Origin: Oncomelania hupensis
Taxonomy: Eukaryota; Mollusca; Gastropoda; Littorinimorpha; Pomatiopsidae
Assembly: GCA_036898135.1 (NCBI GenBank)
Contig: CM072523.1
Span: forward strand, 35,293,037 to 35,357,036
Length of the DNA stretch: 64,000 nucleotides
Reading direction: 5' to 3'
Made by a program: the position numbers and the translations under genes. The notes beneath the pieces were generated by a model. That model saw only the letters and a program-made list of their open reading frames with translations. It did no database searches and was not told where the DNA came from. Numbering within the stretch: position 1 is the stretch's first letter; each line of letters starts with the position of its first letter. Below, piece by piece: positions 33,533 through 46,733 of the stretch.

Positions 33533-34110
33533 TTCAACCTCGCTATGGCAGCAGTTGTTTGTGCGATCCTGGAGAGGACTTCCTGTCGGAACCCATTGTC
33601 TGATACAATGGCTCCTAAATATTTGAAGCTATGAACTGTGTTGAGGGATTGGCCTTGGACTTTGATGTCCATGTTGATGCCATTGGTGTTGTTGGTCATC
33701 ATTTTGGTCTTCTCTGCACTTATTTCCATTCCATAGGCTCTGAAGGTGGTGTCAAGCCTCTGTACCAGCTGTTCAAGTTCTTGTTCCTCTCCAGCCAATC
33801 CATCAATGTCATCCGCAAAACGAAGGTTGAAGATTGCTCTTCCCCCTATGCTGACTGTGCCTTCGTGATCTGCAAGGGCGCTCTACATGATGCGCTCTAT
33901 GAAGATGTTGAAGAGTGTTGGAGAGAGTAGGCATCCCTGACGCACACCGATTGTTGTTCTGAACCAGTTTCCGATGGCGCAGTCGTGGAGGACTGCTCTG
34001 GTAGCCTTGTCATACAGGCTTTTGATGACTTCAATAATTTTAGGGCTGATGTTGTACACTGTCATGGTTGCCCACAGAGCTGCATGCCACACTCAAACGC
34101 CTTATTGAAG
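33533..34110 (-). pseudogene. RTE-like LINE fragment, right part of the SINE-interrupted copy
   Basis: Covers the RT region: RFADDIDGLAGEEQEL (around 33790-33835), GVRQGCLLSPTLFN and WHAALWATM. It ends within the motif A region next to the GATA/GACA array. Confidence 0.88.
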
Positions 34111-34119
34111 TCTCTCTCT

Positions 34120-35014
<895 letters not shown>

Positions 35015-35028
35015 AGCAAAATACAGAA

Positions 35029-35099
35029 CAATACAATACAATACAATACAAGATTATTGCTTTAGGTCCAGCGGACTCTTCCGAGCCAAATCAGGATCA
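35029..35099 (-). mobile_element. minimal hairpin-only retro-insertion (71 bp)
   Basis: Minus-oriented terminal hairpin with an (ATTGT)-like tail. Flanked by AGCAAAATACAGAA (35015-35028) and AGCAAACTACAGAA (35100-35113), a 14-bp target duplication with one mismatch. Confidence 0.85.
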
Positions 35100-35689
35100 A
35101 GCAAACTACAGAAAAGCATAACCATTATGTACAATAACCATTACGGTCTTAATGTCTTCCCGAACGGTCAAAAGACCTTTCAGATAGTATATGACAGTGG
35201 TTTCAAAGGTGCACGGTTAGACTACGTTTTGTGTCTTCATGTGTAGAGAGGTTCATTTCACCTCTAGGAAGTATTATTCACACTTTGACCTGAGTGGGTG
35301 CCATGCAACCGCTGCCGTGATTTTATTGAGGAAGCGACCTGAATTCCACCCGGCTTGGATGACAAGCTTGATACATTAAAGATGTAAAATCCCAAATCTT
35401 TTAATCCGGTTTGGTTCAAAATAATGATAGCTGAATGGTTTGTAGCTGTGCGAATTTTTGTTGTTATTGTTGTTTTGTTGTTGTTATTGTTTGTTTTACT
35501 GAAATACACAGAGACCACGATCTTTAAATCTGGATTATGATTTCCTTAAGTCTTATCACTTGTTTTCCTCATATTAGTGTTTGGTATTGTGTTTATGATT
35601 TTGTTGTCTTTCAGAAAAGACAAGATGCATACAAGTTTTTGTTTTTGATTTTTTTGATTTGACAAAAATTTTTTTATAGAAAAGAGAAG

Positions 35690-35857
35690 ATGGTGTTCGA
35701 CAGCCTGGTGAAGTTCAGAGGTCAGGATTACAAACGCTACAAGAACGACTGCAAGAAGAAAGGGAAGTTATGGGTGGACCCAGAGTTCCCTCCCGATGAT
35801 AAATCCATTTCCGCCACACCGGGGAAACATGGCAACATCGTATGGAAACGGCCGAAG
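35690..35857 (+). CDS. CAPN5: calpain exon 1 (first coding)
   Basis: Residues 1-56, [17 protein letters not shown] to IVWKRPK, phase 0 at the end. Acceptor AG at 35678-35679 after a T-rich tract; ATG in a GAAGATGG context; donor GTGAGC. The LWVDPEFPP and VWKRPK motifs are typical of the calpain-5 N-terminus. Confidence 0.93.
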
Positions 35858-36010
35858 GTGAGCGGATTATTACGAATACGATCACTTTATTATCTCAATC
35901 AAAGAGAAATTCACACGTGGCGCCAGATATAAATGTTACAAGACGATAAAGGACAGTATAACAACAATAAACAGTAACCAGTAAAACAGGATAAAAGTAT
36001 GTCAAGAAGA

Positions 36011-36089
<79 letters not shown>

Positions 36090-36118
36090 TATTATTATTA
36101 TTATTGTTGTTGTTGTTG

Positions 36119-36182
<64 letters not shown>

Positions 36183-36206
36183 TACTACTACTACTACTAC
36201 TACTAT

Positions 36207-36247
<41 letters not shown>

Positions 36248-37670
36248 TTACTTATTAGTAATCTATCGTTTGTATTTCAAAGGGAAAGCAATTGTGCAAC
36301 TAGCACGTAATGTTTGTAGATTATAGTCACACGACACTTTCGCATATAGGTGACTACTGGACCGATTTATACTGACACCAGCGGGCCAGTTGTTGGTAAA
36401 GGGGAAAATAATATGATCATACGTTGACCAATCCGGGATTCGAACCAGCGACCTTTCGGTTACTAGCAAGACGCTCTTACCAACTGAGCTACCCGGCCCC
36501 TCAATAGCACGTAATACAACAGTATTCATTTTGGGCCGCAATATGATTATGAGTATCTGTCAAATCGAGACATGTATGATGAGTGTGTTATGGGTAGCTA
36601 TGCAGCGAACCTCCCGCCGTAGCTCATTGATGGCCCAGGTTCAAATCCTGTGGTGGGCAAGAGAAAAAAAAAAGTGGCCATTTTAAACTGTTCATCGTAG
36701 CAGTATGATTGCTCTGGTGGTTCAGTGTATATTTAGGTCCCTTCAGCCTTTTTCCCTGGCTTGGATTGCTATCCCCGTACTTGCCATATCGCCAATGGTG
36801 GGTGTAGACGTTTCACTTTCCATGCTCGTTCTTTGCAACGAGTTTGATCTGATCTGTTGAGAATTTGGTTGTATGATCCATCAGATTCTGCTGGAATCGC
36901 TGAGACATAATTATGACTGGTAGTGTTTGAAAGGTACGACAACATCCGTGTTGTTGATAAAACAGACCCTACCCTATCCCAGACATCAAAGACGCACTCT
37001 TCAAGCCGCGTGGGTCATTCAGAATTAGGGTCAAAGGTCAAACGGCTATGCATTGCTGTACCGTTAAAACAGGGGAAATCACTCTCTGTCAGAACCGAAA
37101 TGGAACATTCAAATTTTTGCGGTTGGTTTGACCAACGAAAGGCCAGTCCCGCGTCTGGTTAACGAAAAAGAACTTTAGCAATTGGAAACTGTATAATAGA
37201 TTCATAAGATTCTCCTTTAAGAACAAGGACTGCGGGGTCGGTTCGTGGAACTTTGGAACTTTGTCCTTTTATTATTACAAACAGCAACATAATTATAGAA
37301 CTATGCTCCTAACCCTGGGAGCGTATAACCAGAGTACTAGCGTTTAAAGAGTGTATCAGTGCATCATATGACACACCAGTATTAATAATATTTTCGCTAT
37401 GCTGTCCAAACAGCTACATTGTACTGCATATACGAATACACATACGCTGAGCTGGCATAAGAAAAGTCTACGTCCTTTCTGAGAACTAACACACGTGCCA
37501 GATGTCAACAACCTGTAGATAAAAAACGAAAACATAAATTGCTATTATACATTAAAGAGAATAGTAGCTTAATATCACACACACACAAACACACACTCAC
37601 ACACACACACATAAACACACCCACCCACACATACACACACACACACACACCTACACACACCCACCCACAC

Positions 37671-37712
<42 letters not shown>

Positions 37713-39486
37713 TAAATGTTTCAGAATTTTGATGGTAGAGTTGTATTTATTTTTTTTTTAACCCTTTCCCCTTTATTTCTTTGGAAGATAGTTTGCAGCT
37801 CTAACTTAACGGGTCTTCTTGCATAGTCTGGCTGACTGGATCTGTTATTGTAGCTGGTGCGTTGTTCATCGACTTACTCATTTGTCTATGATAGGCCTAC
37901 CATATGTTAATGTAGCATTGAATATTGACGATTTAAAAGCACTTCCTTTCCATCAGTCAATCGAACTACCCCTTGGGGTCATGAACAATCTTGTCAGTGT
38001 AGATTGTTCTAACCTATAAAGGGAAAAGTGAAAGCCCCAGTTGAAAACCTGTCTTTCCTTTATAGGCATGACCGATTCACTGCGGCAACAGTACCCCCGT
38101 TGGAGTGTCGGGGGTTTCAGTATAAATAGTATCCCCACTTTCTGGAAATTTAGTGCTTTAAATTCCCACTGTCGCTGTCTTCCTCATTTGCTCTTTCCCA
38201 TCCCTGATCTGTCCTATCACTCTGCTATACTATCTTCTTCTTCGCTAGATCAATGACCTACCTTTTTTCTTGAAAACTCTTCCTGGACAAGACTCCTTGT
38301 TTGTGTATGAGGTCTGTTGGATCAGCTTGGGAGCGTTGGACGCTTTCTGCCGGGTGGTCACTAGGGCTTCCTATGATGTTATTATTTGGCAATATAGGCA
38401 TTTTATATGTATGTGTTTTGTTGATAATTTATAATGATGTTTGTATTCTATTTTGTTTTTGTAACCGGGGGTTCGATTAGTTGGGGTAAAGCCTCAGCCG
38501 TCCCCTGCGTGGGATGTCTTTATTGTAAAGTGACTGGCCGGTGGAGGGCATCCAGTTTTCCCACTGGGGTTGTTTCAGCAGATCTTTTATGCGGATCGGG
38601 GGTTGTCCGGTCCTGATTTGGCTCGGAAGAGTCCGCTGGACCTAAAGCAACAATCAATCAATCAATCAAGTCAATCGAACAAGCAATGAATCAATCGATC
38701 AAACCAGTAATTAAAATAATCAAATAATCAATCAATATAACTGAACAATATTTTTTTTGTTTTTTCATCAGGAGCTGTCCACCTCCCCTCGCCTCTTCGT
38801 GGGTGGAGCGAGCCGTGATGACGTTGTGCAGGGAGAGCTGGGAAATTGTTGGTTCGTTGCAGCTCTCTCCTGCCTCACCAGCGTCAAACAGTACTGGGAC
38901 AAGGTAGGTTTAATGTCGTGGTCGCCGTCGTTGTTGTTATTGTTGTTGGTGGTGCTGGTGGCGGTGGCGGTCATTGGTGATGTTGTTGTAATTTTGTTGT
39001 CATCAATTCGTAGTCGTTGTTGTCGTCGTCGTCTCCTTCATCACCATCATCTTTATCATCATCATCATCGTCGTCGTCGTCGTCATCATCATCATTATCA
39101 TCATCATTATCATCATAAGCATCATCGTCGTCATCATTGTCATCGTCATCATCATCATAAAAATCATTATCATCACCACCATCATCATCCTTGTTCTCTG
39201 TAATAGTCTTCTGTATTAAATATTGTCTGTTATCAATTTCAGGTAATCCCGGACTACAACAAGCAGGAATGGAACGATAAGAAGCCAGACGAATATCGGG
39301 GTATCTTCAAGTTCCAGTTCTGGAGGTACGGTCAGTGGACGGAGGTGGTCATCGATGACCTTCTGCCCACTCGAGATGACCAGCTCATCTTCATAAGGTC
39401 AAAGAGCGGGGACGAGTTCTGGTCTGCCCTACTGGAGAAAGCTTATGCCAAGCAAGTGTTATTAATAGACAGTGTTGTCGTCACAG

Positions 39487-39547
<61 letters not shown>

Positions 39548-41362
39548 CAGTAGTAGTAGTAGTAGTCATTAACAGCAATGTGTGCGAGATTTTAAAAGCC
39601 CTTTTACACTTGGACAACACGATCACCTGCTCACAGTGGTGAAAAAACGGAAACTCCGATGGTATGGCCACGTCACCAGATCATCAGGTCTTGCAAAGAC
39701 CATCCTGCAAGGTACAGTGCAAGGAGGTAGAAGAAGAAGGAGACCGAAAAAGAGGTGGGAGGATAACATTCGAGAATGGACTGGTTTGACACTGAGCGAA
39801 ACAATCAGGGTTGATGAGGACAGAGAAAGATGGAGTACGCTGGTTAAACGATCATCTGTGGTGCCCCTAAAACCTCCGAGTTATGGGATAGGATAGGATA
39901 GGAGGATTACACTTCGAAATGTGTTAAACGACGTAATTGCGCTGTAATGAAGGAAACGACAAGGGCATAATCGTTTATATAACTCTAATCATCTCGCCTA
40001 CGCACGTTAGGTAAGGGCTTGTGTCGCTATATACATCAGAACCTGTGTGATCACAGAATACCGTCGTTGTAGCGACACAAGCCCTTACCTAACGTGCGTA
40101 GGCGAGATGACTAGAGTTAAACAAACGATTATGCAAATATATATAAATGATGACAACACATACATATATAATACTACATAATTATAATACAAAATGGAAG
40201 ATAATTAATTCTCATCTTTTTTTTTCTTTTTTGGGGGGAAGGGAGGGAGAAGACTCGTCATCCTCACTCTTGATCTCTTTTCTGCAGGCTGTTCGGATCC
40301 TACGAGGCGTTGGACGGAGGTCGTCTGGGAGAGGCTCTGGAAGACTTCACTGGGGGAGTGTCGGATTCTATAGATCTTCAACAGCTTCAGCTTCAGGGCA
40401 ATCCTGTTGCCAGGGGTAGCTTCTTTCAACGGCTGGAAAGAGAGATAGAGCGAAACACCATGATGGGAGCCTCCATACCAGTATGTTGTATATATATAGG
40501 GAAACAATGCTCATTGTAATTATGTTAATTAATATAAAGTATTCTAGAGAAAGTGTTCACATTGCTTTAAACAAAACTACGTATCCTTTTGGCGGAATGA
40601 AAGTGAAAGATGTACACACTGTAAGAAAAAATTATACTAAATAAAAAAAACGAAACAATGGGCCGATTTCCCCTAAAAGGTCCCTGGACGTGGCTCCGGG
40701 GTCATGCGTTACACATCACCAACGACGAAATCCGACAGACCATCACACAAGCCATTGGACAACACGATGACATGCTCACAGAAGTGAAGAAACGGAAATT
40801 CCGATGGTATGACCACGTCACCAGAGCATCAGGACTTGCAAAGACCATCAAGCAAGGCACACGGTGCAAGGGGGCAGAAAAAGAGGGAGACAAAAAAGAG
40901 GTGGGAGGACAACATTCGAGAATGGACTGGCTTGACGCTGAACGAAACCTCGAAGGTTGCTGAAGACAGAGAAAGATGGAGTACGCTGGTTAAACGAGCA
41001 TCTGTGATAGGATAGAATAGGATAGAATATGTTAGGATAGGTTAGGATAGGATAGGATAGGATCATGCGTGTAGCCTATAGTATAAGCGAGAGTTGAAGA
41101 CGGCCAGTTTCAGGTTGCTCAGCGTTACGCAACCGCTGACAAGCCGCTGCTGATGGGGTCTTTCTGAGTCGAGTAGAAACAATGAATATTTGATTGTGAA
41201 TAAACTGTTAAGAGTCTGCGCACTTGATTCACTGCATACAAATTAACCTCGCACGTAATGAGTTTACTTTCTTTATCTCGACCCCACCATCGTGCGTGTG
41301 AGTAAAACACTACGGAGAATACAATAGGCTTATATTCAGAACAGAATATTAAGTTTTATTTA

Positions 41363-41441
<79 letters not shown>

Positions 41442-41827
41442 GGTTAAATCCATAAATAATAAATAAATAATAATAATCTGATGAATAAAATTTGGTACAA
41501 CTGCTGAATTTCTTTGATATTTCTCAACTGTTAATCGATTCCATTGATAACATAATATAAGCTTTGAAGTAAACGTTAGATTAGCAAAAGCTTTGATTCT
41601 ATAGTGGCTCAGTTAATGTAGTTAGGTATTTTATATGTTTGTATGTATGTATGTATGCATGTATGTATGTATGTGTGTGTTTGTGTGTGTATGTATGCAG
41701 GTATGCACATGTATGTATGTATGTACGTACGTACGAATGTATGTATGTATGTATGTACGTATGTATGTATGTATGTATGTATGTATGTATGTATGCATGC
41801 ATGCATGTATGTATGTATGTATGTATG

Positions 41828-41858
<31 letters not shown>

Positions 41859-44411
41859 TTATGTATGTATATATATATACAAGCATGAATGTGGTACGAA
41901 TGTGTGTGACTGCGTGCGTCTTTCTTATCGTCTCGATGAAGAAGACGTTAATAAAACAACCAATAATCAGCTGTTTCATCTTCTTCAGGCACCCCCGTTG
42001 GGGTGCCGGGGGTTTCAGTATAAATAGTATCCCCACTTTCTGGAAATTTAGTGCTTTAAATTCCCACTGTCGCTGTCTTTCTCGTTTGCTCTTTCTCATT
42101 CCTGCTCTGTTCTATCAATCTGCTGTACTATCTTCTTCTTTGCTAGACCAGTCACCTACCTTTTTTCTTGAAAACACTTCCGGGACAAGACTCCGTATGA
42201 GGTCTATTGGATCAGCTTGGGAATATTGGACACTTTCTGCCAGGTGGTCACTAGGGCTTCCTATGATGTTATTATTTAGCAATGTAGGCATTTTATATGT
42301 ATGTGTTTGGTTGATAATTTATAATGATGTTTGTATTCTATTTTGTTTTTATAAACGGGGGTTCGATAAATTAGAGTACAGCCTCAGCGTCCCCTGCGTG
42401 GGATGTCTTTATTGTAAAGTGACTGGCTGGTGGAGAGCTTTCAGTTTTACTACTGGGGTTGTTTCAGCAGATCTTTTATGCGGATCAGGGGTTGTCCGGT
42501 CCTGATTTGGCTCGGAAGAGTCCGCTGGACCTAAAGCAATAATCATTTAATGTAATGTAATCTTCTTCAGGCCACTTCCGATGCTGATATGGAGGCCGTG
42601 ACCTCTGAGGGCCTGGTCAAAGGTCACGCCTACGGCATTACGGCCGTCCGCTACATCAGCCTCAAAGGTTCAGGGTTATTCAGCTTCTTCAACCGGGAGA
42701 AGATCCAGATGGTCAGGCTCAGAAACCCGTGGGGCAAAAAGGAGTGGACAGGTGCTTTCAGTGATGGGTGAGATAACTGATGGAGTGATTGAGAGTGAGT
42801 GAGTCAATGAGTGAGTGAAGTGTTGATTGATTTAGTGCTTGAGGTGGTGATTGATGAACATTGTGTAAGTTACATTGTAATTGGCTTGCAAGTGGGCGTC
42901 TCCTGAGGCATTGAGTTTTATCCTGAATGGACCATCGCCTTGTGCGCCTGTTAACAGCTGGAAAAGCGCTATATAACAATGATAAAATAAATAAATTTAT
43001 CTACTTAAGACGAATAAGGTTGTATTGTATTGCATTGTAGTTCGTTGTGTTGTACTGTATTGCATTGTATTATGTTGCATTGATTCAGGTGTTTTTTTTT
43101 CTTTGGGTTTTCTACTCCAGTCAATAGCGTATTTGATTTGATTTTGATAATAATAAATTCCAGATCGAAAGAATGGGGCAAGATTACAGACTCGGATAGA
43201 AAGAAGATTGGACTGACTAAAGACGATGATGGCGAATTTTGGTAAGTAGGTTACACGTTTTATTTTTGCATACAATAATTTACAATTATCCGGAACACTG
43301 TTGACTGTCAAATGTTTTTCCCTGCCATTTTCAACAATAGGTAGAGATATTCTATGTGGGTTATGTGGCATGCTTAGCTGGCATTAGTACTATAACGTGC
43401 ACCAGACTGCCCGACCCTTTTTGTGGGAAAAACTCGCAAAGGCTTACTCATTGGGGATCCGGCACTGCACTTTTTAATAGGACTAGTTTTTTGCTGGGAT
43501 TTAAGCCCCCTTTCTCCCCCCTTGACGTCATGACCTCCTCTTACCTCCCCTCCCACCCTAGAACAAGGTATGCATTGTGGAATATCTAAGGATTTTCAGA
43601 ATAGCTCAGTGGGTAAGCTTCGAACGACGAGCTTGCATTTCAGAGGTTTCGGGTTCGGGTAATTGGCTGTAAGCACTGACCCTATTATGATCTTACTTCT
43701 GTTATGAGTTTGGCGGTTGATTGATGGTGAAGAGTGTGTGATTAGGCCTATGTGAAGATGAATATTAGATGAGGTGTGTGAATAGGGCATAGTTTGTACA
43801 ACCAGTCGGTTACCCCTAGTCGTACATTCTGAGGAAGAGTCTTCCGACCTTTGTAAAAAAAAAATCAGAATGATTAAGACCGTTTTTTCTTCGTCCTGCA
43901 TTGTGCCTGCCGCTTTTTCGCTTAGAGAGAATCCCTGATCATTCATCCGCATCAGTGACTAAAATTGCCACCAACCCCCCCCCCCCATCTTCCCCTTATC
44001 CCCCACAACCTAAAACTTTCCTCCCCCCAAATCCTAACCCTAACCCCCAGGCCTAAACCTAACCCCCACCCTATCCACAAAAACAAAAACAAAAAGAAAG
44101 AAAATACAGAATTTCCTAATCGCCAAACGTGTGATTACTCTCTTTCGTTCGATCAAGTCAGTGTTATAAACTGCTGGAGAGATATATGTTATTTATTTTT
44201 TATTATTATTATTATTTTAATCGTTGTTATATAAGTTGTTTGTTTATTTTCCTGCTCAAGATCGGTTCAAGGCGCTGGTCGATAGGGGATATAACTCAAG
44301 CCGCCCGGCCCGATGCGCCCACTAGCAGCCTTTGGGCGCATTCTCTGATGCACAGACATCTGATTATTTTTTTACTCTGTCTCTCTGTCTCTGTCTCTCT
44401 CTGTCTCTCTG

Positions 44412-44487
<76 letters not shown>

Positions 44488-44769
44488 TCTCACAGGATGT
44501 CCTTCGAGGACTTCTGCAAACAGTTTCAGCGAGTGGACACCTGCACGCTGGTCAATACGTCCATCCTGTCCCTTCGAAAGACGTGGCACGAGGGCCTGGC
44601 ACACGGCACGTGGCACAAACCAGAGAGGGCCGGGGGCTGCTCCAACAACTCCTCTTTCCTCATGAACCCCCAGGTACTACTGCCCGCACTTCCACATGCT
44701 ATAGTAGTAGCGTAGATTTTTTGGGTGGTGTATATTAAATTAAAAATATCTTCGCTTTCAAGGTCGTGG

Positions 44770-44840
<71 letters not shown>

Positions 44841-45365
44841 TTCATCGTTGTTGTCGTCATCGTCATTATCATCATCATCCTCATCATCATCATCATCGTC
44901 ATTATGATGAACACCAATATTATCATGCACAACTTTTGGAGTCCCTGTGAAGATTGAGTTCAGACAAAAGATGTACTCCAAAGCGTCGAATATATTTTAC
45001 GAATGTTCTTCTGCCGTCTGTGTAATCTTACACTGTGTGATAATGAATACACATATTGCAAATGTAAGAGACGCTACGTAATGCAGGCTGCACTGCTGTC
45101 AGCTCTCTTAAGGATGTTACCTGTGTGTCATCCAAATGGATGATAGGTCAAAGTAGGCTACATATAATAATAATAATAATAATAATTAACATTTATATAG
45201 CGCCCTTTCTAATGAAAGCTCAGAGCGCTTTACATTCACATAAGACACTTCTTCTAAGAACTAAAATGATTAAACAATAACAATATAAAAACATGGTAAA
45301 CAAAACATACAGAATGTAATTACATAATATAAACACGCACGCACACACACACACCCACACACACT

Positions 45366-45397
<32 letters not shown>

Positions 45398-45405
45398 CGC
45401 ACACA

Positions 45406-45440
<35 letters not shown>

Positions 45441-46652
45441 CAAGTTCAACACGAATTTAAATTGTGATGTCAGCAAAGGAACGTTTGAACAGATGGGTCT
45501 TGAGGCCAGAACGAAAGGCAGCAGATGTTTGGGAAGAATGGAGAGACATGGGAAGGGAGTTCCAGACGGTGGGAGCAGAAATTGAAAATGAGCGTTTGCC
45601 AATGGACTTGTTCACTCGTGGAATGGAGAGATTTGGGGCAGAAGAAGATCGAAGGGTTCTAGAGGGTATGTAAGGGTTAACCATGGTTTTGAGATAAGAA
45701 GGGCCGGATGAAGAGAGAGCATTGAAGTAGAGGCAAGCAATTTTGTACTCAATTCTTTGTTCAATGGGAAGCCAGTGTAGGGATTTAAGATGAGGAGTTA
45801 TATGGGCAGATTTTGGAATGCGAAGAATGAGACGGGCGGCATTATTTTGAATCTTTTGAAGTCTTTGCAATAGATAGTCCGGGCAACCACAGAAGAGAGA
45901 GTTACAATAGTCAAGCCGTGAGAGAATGAAAGCTGAGACAAGAGTTTGAGTGGCTTTGGCAGACAGAAAGTGGCGGATGCTGTTGATTTGACGTTTGCAT
46001 ACAAATTATTTTTTTTTAATCAGTTTTATAATATTGTTTGCCTTTGCAGTACGCCTTTGACGTATCGGACGATGACGAAGAGTTTATGGTGCAGCTGATG
46101 CAGAAGAGTTCTCGGGTGGAGGTGATGCACGGCACTGTTAACAAGAACATTGGCTACAAGATTCTCAGGGTCAGTGTGCTGTCTGAACAAATGTATTGAC
46201 TTTTTTTGGTATAGTGAAGAATACCAAAAACCTAAATGTATTATTTTTGTATAGATCTGTATTTCTGTCCTTTCGAGCGCATTGGGCATGCTAATAATGG
46301 AAAAGATGCAACGAACGCGTGATGCAACTGACCAACAATCGCCAAAGGGACACAACACCAGCCAGAACTGCAGCTCTTTCTAACCGCGGTTCTCTCCCCT
46401 ACTCACCAGTGCTAAAAGAAATAGGTACCGTGGTGGCCATGCCAAATTGGCGCTTGTCTATAAACCCCTGCTATAGCTTGTTCCGTAGAGAGGCTGTTGT
46501 TACTGGAAGCAAGACCAGCCGTGCCAGTTTTCTCCTATTGACGAGGGTCAGTAAAGGATCTTGGGGTGTTCAATACGTGCAAAACGCTAAAATTTAACCA
46601 CAGAGCAAACTGTTTAAAACAAGACAAAACTTTCCTCCATGTTGTAATAGTA

Positions 46653-46733
<81 letters not shown>

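Noticed and set aside
36430..36504. Functional tRNA gene on the minus strand
   Set aside because: A and B boxes are present but it is the head of a 193-bp unit with an 11-bp target duplication, so it is a SINE.
41636..41890. Long Cys/Tyr/Met-rich frames on both strands
   Set aside because: They are translations of a (TATG)n array.
42499..42532. Hammerhead ribozyme in the Penelope-related repeat
   Set aside because: CCTGATTTGG resembles the start of the core, but the CTGATGA and GAAA core motifs are absent; a plain two-stem hairpin explains the sequence.
44526..44981. Poly-Asp protein on the minus strand
   Set aside because: Antisense of a (CAT)n array and of calpain exon 7.
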